This document shows positions 53,057 through 62,580 of a stretch of 64,000 nucleotides of DNA, piece by piece. Position 1 is the stretch's first letter. Each line of letters begins with the position of its first letter. Under the pieces are notes generated by a model. The model was not told where the DNA came from. It searched no databases and worked only from the letters and a program-made list of their open reading frames with translations. Position numbers and translations under genes: made by a program. Source of the DNA: an uncultured Phocaeicola sp. (GTDB taxonomy: Bacteria > Bacteroidota > Bacteroidia > Bacteroidales > Bacteroidaceae); assembly GCA_944320135.1 (NCBI GenBank), contig CALUGI010000004.1, forward strand, positions 1-64,000. Reading direction: 5' to 3'.

Positions 53057-56000
53057 TTACAACCCTAATCTCAATGTAAACGTAAACTGACGCGGAACAG
53101 GCGAAGCCACACCACCGGCATTGAAGAATTCCGGGTCTTGTCCGTTCAATTTCTTGTCTGCATAAATCAAGAACAGATTCGTTGCCTGCACTTTCAGTGA
53201 CAGGCTGGAGACTTTAAGCGGCGCAATCCACTGCTTCGGGAAATCATACGACAAAGAAATCTCTTTCATACGGATGAAATCACCTTTCGCTACACGCGCA
53301 TCTGAATAGTTGTAAGCATTATACGCATAACGGTAATCCGGATTTTCTTCATACATACGCGATGAAATGATTGCAGGAATATTGGTTCTGGCTTCATCAC
53401 CCGGCAAAGTCCAACGGTTCTTGAACTCACGAGTCATTGCACTCATATCTGAATACTGCGCACTGAAAACCGGGTTCAAACGAACCACATTGCCAAACGA
53501 ATAGGTCATAAACACGTTCAAACGGAAGCCTTTATAAGTAAATTCGTTGCCGAAGCTACCAGTAATTGTCGGGTCTGTAGGTCCTTCATAAATCAAGAAA
53601 TCCACATTGTCGCGCTCTTGGAAATCAATGCTTGTGCTTGTAATCTCTCCATCTTCATTCTCAATCAAAGGAATACCGTTCTTGTCCAAACCTTTGAAAG
53701 GAATAGAGAACAGACCGCGTACCGGATAACCCTCACGAGCAAATCCTGTTCCATAAACCAATTCCATCACATTGGAGTTCTGCTCCAACTCGGTCACCTC
53801 ATTCTTAGCATTCGAGAAGATGAAGTTTGTACGCCAATTGAAGTCTTCCGTCTTAATATTATGAGTAGATAAAGTAAACTCAAGACCATGCGACTTCATA
53901 CTTGCCACATTAGCATACTTCAATATCTGTCCGCCGACTCCCTGCGTATTCACGACACCTATCAAGTCATAGTTGTTACGCTTGTACCAATCCATCGCCA
54001 GATTAATCCGGTTATTCAGGAAACCGACATCCACCCCGATGTTCAACTCATGTTTCTTTTCATACGTCAGTTCGCTATTTTCCAAATCCACAATCTGCAA
54101 TCCCGGCTCCTGAATATCAGCAAACGGACGGTAAGGAATGTAGCTGTTGATGATTACATTAGAGTTCGTCACATCGGCAGGGCCACGGTCAGCAGTCAAT
54201 GAATAAGAAGCCTTGACCGTCAAATGAGACAATGCCGGTTCGAGCGACTTAAAGAAGTTTTCTTCATGCACATTCCATGCGCCGGAAACGTTCCACGTAG
54301 GCAGCCAACGAGCATTGCGGCTCTTTCCCATGCGGTTTGTCCCTTCATAACGGATTGTTCCGTTCACCGAATATCTTCCTTTATAAGAATAGTTGGCATT
54401 TGCAAAGAAAGCGACGCTGCGCACATCCGTATTGTTCAAACTGAAATACTGGTTGCCTTCTTCAATCCCTTTCTTGAAATATTGATATATATAATAAGGA
54501 GTTTCTCCATTGGCGTACTGCATACCCCATCCCTGGAAGTTCGATTTAGTACGGTCAATAGAATTCACTTCCATACCTCCGAAAGCGTTCACAAGATGGA
54601 TGTCATTGAACATCTTGTTCCAGTTCACCGTTCCACGGAAATCATAGCTCATCATCTTATAATCCGTTCTTCTATAAATACCGCCTTCCGGAAGAATAGA
54701 TATAGGCAATGCATAAGGATCATCCGGATTGGTGTACAAGAGCGGATTCTTGTCCATAATGGTTTTGTCGTTCAGACCGGCACGATAGGCTTCCGCTTGG
54801 TTAGAATTGTCCTTGATGTTATGTTCCTGCGAGGTTCCCTGATATTTCACTGCACCCAACGCAGCAAATTCCAATCCTGCAATCGGTTTCCACCTCAACT
54901 CCGCCTGAAACTTCACATCAGCGATATTCAAATCCATATAGTTGTTCTCCAACTCGTTCAGGATGTTGAACGGCGCATAGTTGCTGGTATAATATTCGTT
55001 CGGATCGAGCGTTCTGGAAGTGTTCAGCGCGTATGAGTAAGGGTTGATGTCGAAGTCACGCTTCACTTCGCCGCCTACCACATCCACGTCTTGACTCAAC
55101 GTTCCCGGAGCTTCCTGCTTGCGGTAAGAAGCGTTGGCAATCATATTCAAGCTCAAATGCTTTGAGATGTTGTAAGTGGTATTCAAGTTGGCCGTATAAC
55201 GCTCTACCTTGCTTCTCTTGTACCATCCCGGATCGTACATCGCACTCAACGAAGCATAGAACGAAGCCTTTTCCGTACCGCTGCTGATGCTTACCGAATG
55301 GTTCTGGCTCAAGCTCGGCGAGAACAGCACGTCAAACCAGTCTGTATTTCTCATTTCCGCCTGACGCAGATAAGCGTTTCTGCTGGCCTCCGTATTCGCC
55401 AACATGGGCAGACCTGTATTCGGATCAAACGTATTCATCAATTGATACATTTTGCCGTACACGCCGCTTTCCGCAGCACGAACGGTTTCTGAGAAGTTCA
55501 GCCAACCTTTTTCTTCCATCTGTTTATAAATGCCCATCTGCTCCTGCGAGTTCATGATGTTGAAGTCATTGTAGCTCGGCACTAAGCGTGTGGTAAATTC
55601 GCCCGTATAGTTGACGCGGCTCACACCGGCCTTGCCTTTCTTGGTGGTAACGACAATCACACCGGCCATAGCGCGCGCACCGTATATAGAGGTAGCGGAA
55701 CCGTCTTTCAGAATCTGGAAACTTTCAATGTCGTCTGCGTTCAGCCCTGCAATGGCGGAGCTAATCAAAGTTTCAGCATCACCCGAAGAAAGCTGGTCGG
55801 CGCTGACTTCTATCGCATCTTCCATTATCACTCCGTCTACCACCCACAACGGCTTGGAACTGCCGTAGATAGAGGTAGCTCCACGCACGCGGATTTTCGG
55901 AGCGGTACCGAACGTACCGGATACGTTTTGCACGGACACGCCGGCAGCCTTTCCTTCCAAACCACGGCTGATATCCGCCAAACCGTCCATCTTCACGTCA

Positions 56001-56377
56001 TCTCCCGAAAGCTGTACGGCCGCACCGCTGAACAGTCGCTTGTCTACTCGCTGCATACCCGTTACAACCACTTCACCCAGCACTTCGGAATCTGCTTCCA
56101 TGCGGATTACCATATCTTTTTTCGCCCGCACGGTCTGGGTCTGCATTCCGATATAACTTACTTGCAGTTTGGCACCGTCGGGCACGTTCAGCGTAAACCG
56201 CCCGTCAATGTCCGTAATGGTACCGGTCGTCGTGCCGTCTACTAAGATTGAGGCACCTACCACGGGTTCGTTGTCTTCTACGGACAACACCACTCCCGAA
56301 ATCTTTGAGGACTGAGCCACCGCCCAGCCTATTCCTATCAGCAGATAGAAATAAAACATTAAACACCTTCTCTTCAT
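53057..56377 (-). CDS. SusC/RagA family TonB-linked outer-membrane protein
   Basis: A 1106-residue importer. Signal MKRRCLMFYFYLLIGIGWAVAQ is followed by a carboxypeptidase-regulatory-like domain (ISGVVLSVEDNEPVVGASILVDGTTTGTITDIDGRFTL, about 26-65), the TonB plug (about 115-240, with LWVVDGVIMEDAIEVSADQLSSGDAETLISSAIAGLNADDIESFQILKDGSATSIYGARAMAGV split over several boxes), and a beta-barrel ending FTLRLGL. It imports oligosaccharides or peptides with SusD. The metallopeptidase in the operon suggests a peptide or glycoprotein nutrient. No regulator is adjacent. Confidence 0.95.
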   Translation of the reverse strand: MKRRCLMFYFYLLIGIGWAVAQSSKISGVVLSVEDNEPVVGASILVDGTTTGTITDIDGRFTLNVPDGAKLQVSYIGMQTQTVRAKKDMVIRMEADSEVLGEVVVTGMQRVDKRLFSGAAVQLSGDDVKMDGLADISRGLEGKAAGVSVQNVSGTFGTAPKIRVRGATSIYGSSKPLWVVDGVIMEDAIEVSADQLSSGDAETLISSAIAGLNADDIESFQILKDGSATSIYGARAMAGVIVVTTKKGKAGVSRVNYTGEFTTRLVPSYNDFNIMNSQEQMGIYKQMEEKGWLNFSETVRAAESGVYGKMYQLMNTFDPNTGLPMLANTEASRNAYLRQAEMRNTDWFDVLFSPSLSQNHSVSISSGTEKASFYASLSAMYDPGWYKRSKVERYTANLNTTYNISKHLSLNMIANASYRKQEAPGTLSQDVDVVGGEVKRDFDINPYSYALNTSRTLDPNEYYTSNYAPFNILNELENNYMDLNIADVKFQAELRWKPIAGLEFAALGAVKYQGTSQEHNIKDNSNQAEAYRAGLNDKTIMDKNPLLYTNPDDPYALPISILPEGGIYRRTDYKMMSYDFRGTVNWNKMFNDIHLVNAFGGMEVNSIDRTKSNFQGWGMQYANGETPYYIYQYFKKGIEEGNQYFSLNNTDVRSVAFFANANYSYKGRYSVNGTIRYEGTNRMGKSRNARWLPTWNVSGAWNVHEENFFKSLEPALSHLTVKASYSLTADRGPADVTNSNVIINSYIPYRPFADIQEPGLQIVDLENSELTYEKKHELNIGVDVGFLNNRINLAMDWYKRNNYDLIGVVNTQGVGGQILKYANVASMKSHGLEFTLSTHNIKTEDFNWRTNFIFSNAKNEVTELEQNSNVMELVYGTGFAREGYPVRGLFSIPFKGLDKNGIPLIENEDGEITSTSIDFQERDNVDFLIYEGPTDPTITGSFGNEFTYKGFRLNVFMTYSFGNVVRLNPVFSAQYSDMSAMTREFKNRWTLPGDEARTNIPAIISSRMYEENPDYRYAYNAYNYSDARVAKGDFIRMKEISLSYDFPKQWIAPLKVSSLSLKVQATNLFLIYADKKLNGQDPEFFNAGGVASPVPRQFTFTLRLGL

Positions 56378-56740
56378 AAACTCATAAAATTATTTTGAAT
56401 CGGCCGCTAATGTAAAGACAAAGTTTTATAAAAACAAGAAAAAGATAAAAAACATGTCGTTTCGTAAAAGAAATTTTTCAGAATGCCTGTCTAAACATCC
56501 AGATTGCAGTTTCCAACAATATCATGCAAAATCGCGATGAAATAAAAGAAACAATGCCAATAAAACAATATTAAAGCAGAAATTCACATCAGAAGAGAAC
56601 TGACAAAAAGGCAAGATGCAACGAATATTCCGACAAAAAAGCTAAACAAACCTTACAAAACACCCGCACTTCATTTACATTTTTTACCATATCGACAAAA
56701 TCCGTCCTGCAAACGGGAAAAGAACCGCGCAACGTTTTGC

Positions 56741-56828
56741 CCAAAACGCCGGGGGATAAAAACAAAACGCCCCGGCGTTTCAATCGAAACATGCGGACAA
56801 TTCGATCGAAACGCCGGAGCGTTTTCAA
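56741..56828. repeat. 22-bp unit array I
   Basis: Four exact 22-bp units start at 56741, 56763, 56785 and 56807, with a looser 26-base relative upstream (56715-56740). Cores are mostly self-palindromic (ACGCCCCGGCGT). It ends 18 bases before the KdsD-like gene stop, at the downstream edge of that gene. The rest of 56378-56845 is AT-rich, holds the susC upstream region, and shows no gene. Confidence 0.7.
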
Positions 56829-56845
56829 AAAACCTCGACAAAGGC

Positions 56846-57451
56846 TTACTTGCTCAGTTCGCGGGAACGCTCGCCCAAGTAACCGCCATGATGCCGTTTG
56901 CTGTATTCCTCAATGGTAAAGCCGGTGCGACGCATCGTTTCCACCACCAGAATGTCTCCGATAACGGTCATTACCGTGGTTGAAGTGGTGGGAGTCATGC
57001 CCAACAGACAAACCTCGTCAGGATGTCCGGTTGCCAGACAAATGTCGGCTACACGGGCCAGCGGGCTTTCAGGATTGCCGGTGATGACTATCTTCTTCAG
57101 CGACGAATCCAGATGCGCGGCCAGTTCGGTAAGCTCCACTATCTCGCGAGTCTTTCCGGAATTAGAAATCAGCAGCAGCAAATCGTTCTTCTGCAAGATT
57201 CCCAAGTCGCCGTGCTGGGCTTCGCTCGGATGCAGGAACACGGAAGGTATGCCTGTAGAGCAGAATGTGGTGGCGATATTCATAGCTATCTGTCCGGCTT
57301 TTCCCATGCCGCTCGTCACCAGCTTTCCGCCTTTTCCATGCACCTGCTCCACAATCAGCGACACCGCTTTTTCATACGCATCCGTCACCGGAATATCCAG
57401 CACGGCTTGCGCTTCGCGCTGCAACAGCTCCTTGATATTGTCTACAATCAT
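56846..57451 (-). CDS. SIS-domain sugar isomerase, KdsD-like
   Basis: A 201-residue single SIS-domain protein. GKAGQIAMNIATTFCSTGIPSVFLHPSEAQHGDLGIL (about 48-85) and LLISNSGKTREIVEL match arabinose 5-phosphate isomerases (KdsD/GutQ). The CBS pair found in longer relatives is absent; a single-domain form is known from Bacteroides fragilis. It would convert ribulose 5-phosphate to arabinose 5-phosphate, the first step to Kdo in lipopolysaccharide. This fits the surface-glycan genes of the window. It is 20 bases after the LOG-family gene. Confidence 0.85.
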   Translation of the reverse strand: MIVDNIKELLQREAQAVLDIPVTDAYEKAVSLIVEQVHGKGGKLVTSGMGKAGQIAMNIATTFCSTGIPSVFLHPSEAQHGDLGILQKNDLLLLISNSGKTREIVELTELAAHLDSSLKKIVITGNPESPLARVADICLATGHPDEVCLLGMTPTTSTTVMTVIGDILVVETMRRTGFTIEEYSKRHHGGYLGERSRELSK

Positions 57452-57471
57452 ATTTTTCGGGTTTTAATGGT

Positions 57472-58014
57472 TTATTCGTCAAGCATTGCGGCCAGTTCTT
57501 CAAAAGTATCGGCCGCCAGAATATAGTTCCTTATCGGGCGATGGGCGAAATGCAGTTCTTCAAGTTTGTCGAAGAAACGGAGCATATCGTTCCAGAATCC
57601 GCCTATATTATAGAGAATCACCTTTTTGCCGTGGTACCCGATTGAGGCAGAAGCCGCCACATGAAAAATTTCGTCCAGCGTCCCTATCCCTCCGGGCAAA
57701 GCCACCATCACGTCCGCCTCCTGAAGCATCAAGTCTTTGCGATCGCTCAGGTTCACGGCGTGGAAGTCCACGTCCAGCAAGTCGCTCACCCTCCCGGCCT
57801 CTTCCAACTTAGTGGGCACCACTCCCATCAGCATCGAGCCGTTTTCTTTCGCAGCACGGGCCACCGCGTCCATCAGTCCGGAGTCCGACCCTCCGTAAAC
57901 CACCCTTTTATGATGCTGCCCCAACCATTTGCCCAATTCCTCGGCTTTTTCTTTATAAAAAGAAGGAATCCGGTCGGAAGCCGAACAGAATATACCTATC
58001 TTGTCCATCGTCAT
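57472..58014 (-). CDS. LOG-family Rossmann-fold protein (TIGR00730)
   Basis: A 180-residue protein with the LOG family motif PGGIGTLDEIFHV (about 107-119), preceded by VYGGSDSGLMDAVARAA (about 37-55). Family members split cytokinin ribotides or other nucleoside monophosphates (phosphoribohydrolase). In most bacteria the function is unproven. Starts at MTMDKIG (58014) or MDKIG (58008) are possible. It is co-directional with, and 20 bases before, the KdsD-like gene, and divergent from the M16 peptidase. Confidence 0.9.
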   Translation of the reverse strand: MTMDKIGIFCSASDRIPSFYKEKAEELGKWLGQHHKRVVYGGSDSGLMDAVARAAKENGSMLMGVVPTKLEEAGRVSDLLDVDFHAVNLSDRKDLMLQEADVMVALPGGIGTLDEIFHVAASASIGYHGKKVILYNIGGFWNDMLRFFDKLEELHFAHRPIRNYILAADTFEELAAMLDE

Positions 58015-58125
58015 TCTCCGTCAGTTTATTTGTCTATGCGCTGCAAATATCTGTATTTTTTTGAGGAAAGACAATAAGTATTGTTGTAATTTTGCCCCGT
58101 CAAACCGATTATACGAACGAAAACG

Positions 58126-59355
58126 ATGCCATATTCCACATTCACATTTCCCAACGGGCTGCGGATGATTCATGCAACCAGCCCCACCGACGTAGCTTAT
58201 TGCGGCTTCGCAACAGATGCGGGCACGCGCGACGAACTCCCCCACGAGCAGGGCATGGCTCACTTCGTGGAACACCTTATCTTCAAAGGTACGCGCAAGC
58301 GTCATGCCTGGCACATACTCAACCGGATGGAAAACGTAGGGGGCGATCTGAACGCATACACCAACAAAGAGGAAACCGTCGTATACAGCGCCTTCCTGAA
58401 GGAACATTTCGCGAGGGCCGCCGAACTGCTTGCCGACATCGTTTTCAACAGCACCTTTCCCCAACAGGAAATCGAAAAGGAAGTGGAGGTTATCATCGAT
58501 GAAATCCAAAGCTACGAAGACAGCCCGTCGGAACTCATCTTCGACGATTTTGAGGAACTGATTTTCCCTAACCATCCGTTGGGCAGAAACATTCTCGGCA
58601 GACCGGACTTGCTCCGCAAGTTCAGAAGCGAAGACGCGCTCGACTTCGTGCGCCGCTACTATCGGCCTGACAACATGGTTTTCTTCGTATTCGGAAACAT
58701 TCCGTTTGAAAAAACGGTCCGGACAATGGAAAGCATTCTGGCGCGCACGGACATCGCACCCGCCACGGGAGAAAGAATCGAAAGGACTCCTCCCCTTCCG
58801 TATATACCCCGACACCTTATATTAAATAAAGACACCCACCAGTCGCATGTGATGATCGGCGCACGGGGATACAGCGCATACGACGACCGGCGCACAGGAC
58901 TTTATCTGCTGAACAACATTATAGGAGGCCCCGGCATGAACAGCAGGCTGAACATCGCCTTAAGAGAACAGCGAGGGTTGGTGTACAATGTAGAATCCAA
59001 CCTGACGTCATATACCGACACCGGAGCATTCTGCATCTACTTCGGATGCGACAGGGAAGATGAAGAAAAGTGCATCAAATTGGTGCGCAGGGAATTGCAG
59101 AGGATGTACGAGAAGCCGCTGACCGCTTATCGGCTGAACTCTGCGAAAAAGCAGATTATCGGACAAATCGGCGTGGCCGGAGACAACTTCGAAAGCCATG
59201 CGCTCGACATGGGAAAGTGCTTCCTCCATTACAAGAAATACGAGGAAAAAGAAGAAGTGTTTGAAAGGATAGAAGCACTGACTCCCGAATGCTTGCGCGA
59301 AACAGCGGAAAAAACGTTTTCCGACGACAATCTGTCGACGCTCGTCTACCATTGA
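58126..59355 (+). CDS. M16 family zinc peptidase
   Basis: A 409-residue peptidase of the processing-peptidase type. The inverted zinc motif HFVEH lies at residues 46-50 (GMAHFVEHLIFKGT), the third ligand is the glutamate of VEVIIDEIQSYEDSPSE (about 122-138), and the C-terminal half is the inactive M16 domain. The usual length is 400-430. No signal peptide is present, so it is likely cytoplasmic or membrane-associated. It stands alone between the LOG and AraC-type genes. Confidence 0.93.
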   Translation: MPYSTFTFPNGLRMIHATSPTDVAYCGFATDAGTRDELPHEQGMAHFVEHLIFKGTRKRHAWHILNRMENVGGDLNAYTNKEETVVYSAFLKEHFARAAELLADIVFNSTFPQQEIEKEVEVIIDEIQSYEDSPSELIFDDFEELIFPNHPLGRNILGRPDLLRKFRSEDALDFVRRYYRPDNMVFFVFGNIPFEKTVRTMESILARTDIAPATGERIERTPPLPYIPRHLILNKDTHQSHVMIGARGYSAYDDRRTGLYLLNNIIGGPGMNSRLNIALREQRGLVYNVESNLTSYTDTGAFCIYFGCDREDEEKCIKLVRRELQRMYEKPLTAYRLNSAKKQIIGQIGVAGDNFESHALDMGKCFLHYKKYEEKEEVFERIEALTPECLRETAEKTFSDDNLSTLVYH

Positions 59356-59550
59356 AGCATGAACGTATCGGCAGATATGTCTTTGCAAACGGAATGCGAA
59401 TGCCTTATGAGCAAGAAAATTAAACCAAATAAGCACATTTTTTTGCCGCTTAGTACGCTATACAAACATCATATCTTTTCCCTATGGATTTTCCTCTTTT
59501 CACATTCTTTGAAAAGTCTGTATTTTAGGAAAAATTTTAGAGAGAAGGTT

Positions 59551-59898
59551 ATGATACAAAATACAACTACAAAAAAGAAAATAGAAGACAAGCTGACGGA
59601 ATGGAAAAAACAGAAGCATTACCTCCGCCCCAGACTTACCATCTTGGACCTCAGCAAAATGATAGGCATCAACCGCACATACGTATCCAACTTCATCAAC
59701 GACTCATACGGATTGAGCTTCAACACATGGATCAACCACCTGCGAATAGAAGAAGCGAAAATTAAAATGACTCTCACCAACCGAAGGAACCTGACAGAAA
59801 TAGCGGAACAGGTGGGCTTCACCGACCTGGCGCATTTCAGCAAGCAGTTCAAACTGAAAGAAGGGGTTTCCCCGTCCGAGTGGAGAAGAACTCCCTGA
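59551..59898 (+). CDS. Solitary AraC-type DNA-binding protein
   Basis: A 115-residue protein made of just the AraC helix-turn-helix pair: LTILDLSKMIGINRTYVSNFINDSYGLSFNTWINHLRIEEA (first), NLTEIAEQVGFTDLAHFSKQFKLKEGVSPSEW (second). No sensor or dimerisation domain is present. The start at 59551 has an AGAGAAGG purine run before it. An in-frame extension back to 59359 exists but does not look like protein. In Bacteroides this domain is usually the end of a hybrid two-component sensor, so this may be a fragment. The target is unknown. Confidence 0.8.
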   Translation: MIQNTTTKKKIEDKLTEWKKQKHYLRPRLTILDLSKMIGINRTYVSNFINDSYGLSFNTWINHLRIEEAKIKMTLTNRRNLTEIAEQVGFTDLAHFSKQFKLKEGVSPSEWRRTP

Positions 59899-60034
59899 AA
59901 ACGACGCATTCATTGACACGGAAAAATCTCTCTGCCTGAAACCGACACGGCACTAACGTACTTGCAAGCACTTGCAAAACCGCTTCCTTTGTTAATTATT
60001 AAGCCAAATCCACACTTCCGCACAAGAAAATCGC

Positions 60035-60042
60035 TATCTTTG
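60035..60042 (+). promoter_or_regulatory. -7 promoter element of argS
   Basis: TATCTTTG, 37 bases before the argS ATG. Confidence 0.5.
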
Positions 60043-60079
60043 TCCATTCAAAGATAAACGGACAAAATTTATATCTACG

Positions 60080-61897
60080 ATGAAAATAGAAGACAAACTG
60101 ACTTTCTCCGTAGCGGAAGCCGTAAAAAACCTTTACGGGTGTGAAGTCGCTTCGGGAATGATACAGCTGCAAAAAACGAAAAAAGAGTTCGAGGGGCATC
60201 TTACACTTGTGGTTTTCCCTTTCCTGAAAATGTCGAAGAAAGGTCCTGAACAGACGGCACAGGAAATCGGCGAATATCTGAAACTGCACGAACCTGCAGT
60301 GGCTGCATACAATGTGATCAAAGGTTTCCTGAACATTACTGTCGCTTCGCAGGTGTGGATTGAAATGCTGAACCATATCGACGCCGATCCTGAATGGGGA
60401 CTGACCGAAGCGAAGGAAGACGCGCCGCTGGTGATGATTGAATATTCGTCGCCGAACACCAACAAGCCGTTGCATCTGGGACACATGAGGAACAACCTGC
60501 TGGGCAATGCGCTGGCAAACGTGATGGCAGCGAACGGAAACAAGGTGGTCAAGACCAATATCGTGAACGACAGGGGAATCCATATCTGCAAGTCGATGCT
60601 GGCATGGCTGAAATATGGAAACGGAGAGACTCCTGAATCGTCGGGAAAGAAAGGCGACCATCTTATTGGTGACTATTATGTGGCTTTCGACAAGCATTAC
60701 AAGGCGGAAGTGAAGGAACTTCAGGCTAAATATGAGGCGGACGGCATGGATGCGGAAAAGGCGAAGGCCAAAGCGGAAGAAGAGGCTCCGCTGATGCAGG
60801 AAGCGCGCGAAATGCTCCGCAAATGGGAGGCGAACGACCCGGAAGTGCGTGCCTTGTGGGAAAAGATGAACAACTGGGTGTATGCCGGATTCGACGAGAC
60901 CTACAGGATGATGGGCGTGGGATTCGACAAGATTTACTACGAATCACAGACTTATCTGGAGGGAAAGGAGAAGGTGCTCGAAGGACTTGAGAAAGGGCTG
61001 TTCTACCGCAAGGAGGATGGTTCCGTATGGGCTGACCTCACTCCGGAAGGACTCGACCAGAAACTGCTTCTGCGCAGTGACGGTACGTCGGTCTACATGA
61101 CTCAGGACATCGGTACCGCCAAGATGCGTTTTGAAGACTATCCCATCGACAAGATGATTTATGTGGTAGGCAACGAGCAGAACTATCATTTCCAGGTGCT
61201 TTCCATCCTGCTCGACAAGCTGGGCTTCAAATGGGGAAAAGACTTGATTCATTTCTCTTATGGAATGGTGGAACTGCCGGAAGGCAAGATGAAGAGCCGT
61301 GAAGGTACGGTGGTAGATGCGGACGACCTGATGGCAACGATGATTGACACGGCACGCGAAACCAGTGCGGAACTGGGGAAACTGGATGGACTGAGTAAGG
61401 AAGAGGCTGAAAATGTGGCTCGCATCGTGGGTCTGGGCGCACTGAAATATTTCATTCTGAAGGTGGATGCGCGCAAGAACATGACCTTCAATCCAAAGGA
61501 GTCCATCGACTTCAACGGGAATACCGGTCCGTTCATCCAGTACACTTACGCACGTATCCGCTCCATCCTTCGCAAGGCAAGCGAAGCCGGAATCGGACTG
61601 CCTGCAAATCTTCCGGCTGACATCGAACTGAACACGAAGGAAGAAGACCTGATTCAGAAGCTGGCGGATTTCCGCGTGATGGTGAAGCAGGCCGGAACGG
61701 ATTACAATCCTTCCATATTGGCCAATTACGCATACGACCTGGTGAAAGAATACAACCAGTTCTATCACGATTTCAGCATTCTCCGTGAAGAAGACGAGGC
61801 CCGTAAGGTTTTCCGTCTTGTACTGAGCAAGAATGTCAGCAAGGTAATCAAACTGTCTATGGGACTGCTGGGAATTGAAGTTCCCGAACGTATGTAA
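60080..61897 (+). CDS. argS: Arginine-tRNA ligase
   Basis: A 605-residue class I synthetase of the usual length. The HIGH motif is HLGHMRNN in SSPNTNKPLHLGHMRNNLLG (about 132-151). The KMSKS loop is GKMKSREGTVVDADDL (about 408-423). The N-terminal additional domain (1-110) and the C-terminal anticodon-binding domain ending GLLGIEVPERM are complete. It charges tRNA-Arg. It lies 9 bases upstream of the RNase H gene. Confidence 0.97.
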   Translation: MKIEDKLTFSVAEAVKNLYGCEVASGMIQLQKTKKEFEGHLTLVVFPFLKMSKKGPEQTAQEIGEYLKLHEPAVAAYNVIKGFLNITVASQVWIEMLNHIDADPEWGLTEAKEDAPLVMIEYSSPNTNKPLHLGHMRNNLLGNALANVMAANGNKVVKTNIVNDRGIHICKSMLAWLKYGNGETPESSGKKGDHLIGDYYVAFDKHYKAEVKELQAKYEADGMDAEKAKAKAEEEAPLMQEAREMLRKWEANDPEVRALWEKMNNWVYAGFDETYRMMGVGFDKIYYESQTYLEGKEKVLEGLEKGLFYRKEDGSVWADLTPEGLDQKLLLRSDGTSVYMTQDIGTAKMRFEDYPIDKMIYVVGNEQNYHFQVLSILLDKLGFKWGKDLIHFSYGMVELPEGKMKSREGTVVDADDLMATMIDTARETSAELGKLDGLSKEEAENVARIVGLGALKYFILKVDARKNMTFNPKESIDFNGNTGPFIQYTYARIRSILRKASEAGIGLPANLPADIELNTKEEDLIQKLADFRVMVKQAGTDYNPSILANYAYDLVKEYNQFYHDFSILREEDEARKVFRLVLSKNVSKVIKLSMGLLGIEVPERM

Positions 61898-61906
61898 GCC
61901 AGAAAC

Positions 61907-62527
61907 ATGGCAAAAGCGAAATTCTATACTGTATGGAAAGGCGCCTGCCCGGGGGTATATTCCTCGTGGCAGGAATGCCAACTCCAGATTAAAGGCTTCA
62001 AGGGCGCTTTGTATAAGTCTTTTGACACGAAAGAAGAAGCCGAGAGGGCTTTTAATGAGCCTGCATATCTGCATCGGGGAAAAAAAGTTGAAACGGAGAC
62101 ATCCGTCTGCAAACTCCCGGAGGGGTTTGACACCAACTGTCTTGCTGTGGATGCCGCATGCAGCGGCAATCCGGGAAAGATGGAATATCGTGGGGTTTAC
62201 TTGGGTAACGGGCAGCAGATTTTCCATTATGGCCCCGTGTACGGAACAAACAATATCGGCGAATTTCTGGCCATTGTACATGGACTTGCCCTGCTGAAGC
62301 AGAAGAACCTGCAGATGCCTGTCTATTCCGACAGCCGTAATGCACTGCTTTGGGTAAAGCAGAAAAAATGTAAGACCAAACTGGAGCGGACGCCCAAAAC
62401 CGAGGCATTGTTCCAGCTCATCGAACGGGCCGAGAAATGGCTCAGAGAAAATTCGTACAGCACTCCCGTACTGAAATGGGAAACAGACAGATGGGGGGAG
62501 ATTCCGGCTGATTTCGGAAGGAAATAA
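61907..62527 (+). CDS. RNase H with viroplasmin domain
   Basis: A 206-residue ribonuclease of the RNase HI type. The N-terminal viroplasmin (caulimovirus-like) domain is KFYTVWKGACPGVYSSWQECQLQIKGFKGALYKSFDTKEEAERAF (residues 5-50). The C-terminal RNase H domain has catalytic residues in AVDAACSGNPG (about 79), NIGEFLAIVHGL (about 117) and YSDSRNALLWV (about 140). It removes RNA from RNA-DNA hybrids. It is co-transcribed with argS. Confidence 0.92.
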   Translation: MAKAKFYTVWKGACPGVYSSWQECQLQIKGFKGALYKSFDTKEEAERAFNEPAYLHRGKKVETETSVCKLPEGFDTNCLAVDAACSGNPGKMEYRGVYLGNGQQIFHYGPVYGTNNIGEFLAIVHGLALLKQKNLQMPVYSDSRNALLWVKQKKCKTKLERTPKTEALFQLIERAEKWLRENSYSTPVLKWETDRWGEIPADFGRK

Positions 62528-62530
62528 CGG

Positions 62531-62566
62531 AAGCCTCTCCAAACCTCCCCCGAAAGGAGGCTTTAA
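62531..62566 (+). terminator. Weak hairpin after the RNase H gene
   Basis: AAGCCTC (62531-62537) pairs with GAGGCTT (62557-62563), then TAAAT. The T tract is short, so read-through to the sulfatase gene is likely. Confidence 0.4.
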
Positions 62567-62580
62567 ATCACATTCATATA

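Noticed and set aside
60944-62542. 532-codon open frame opposite argS and the RNase H gene
   Set aside because: Spans two well-identified genes on the other strand and shows no family features.
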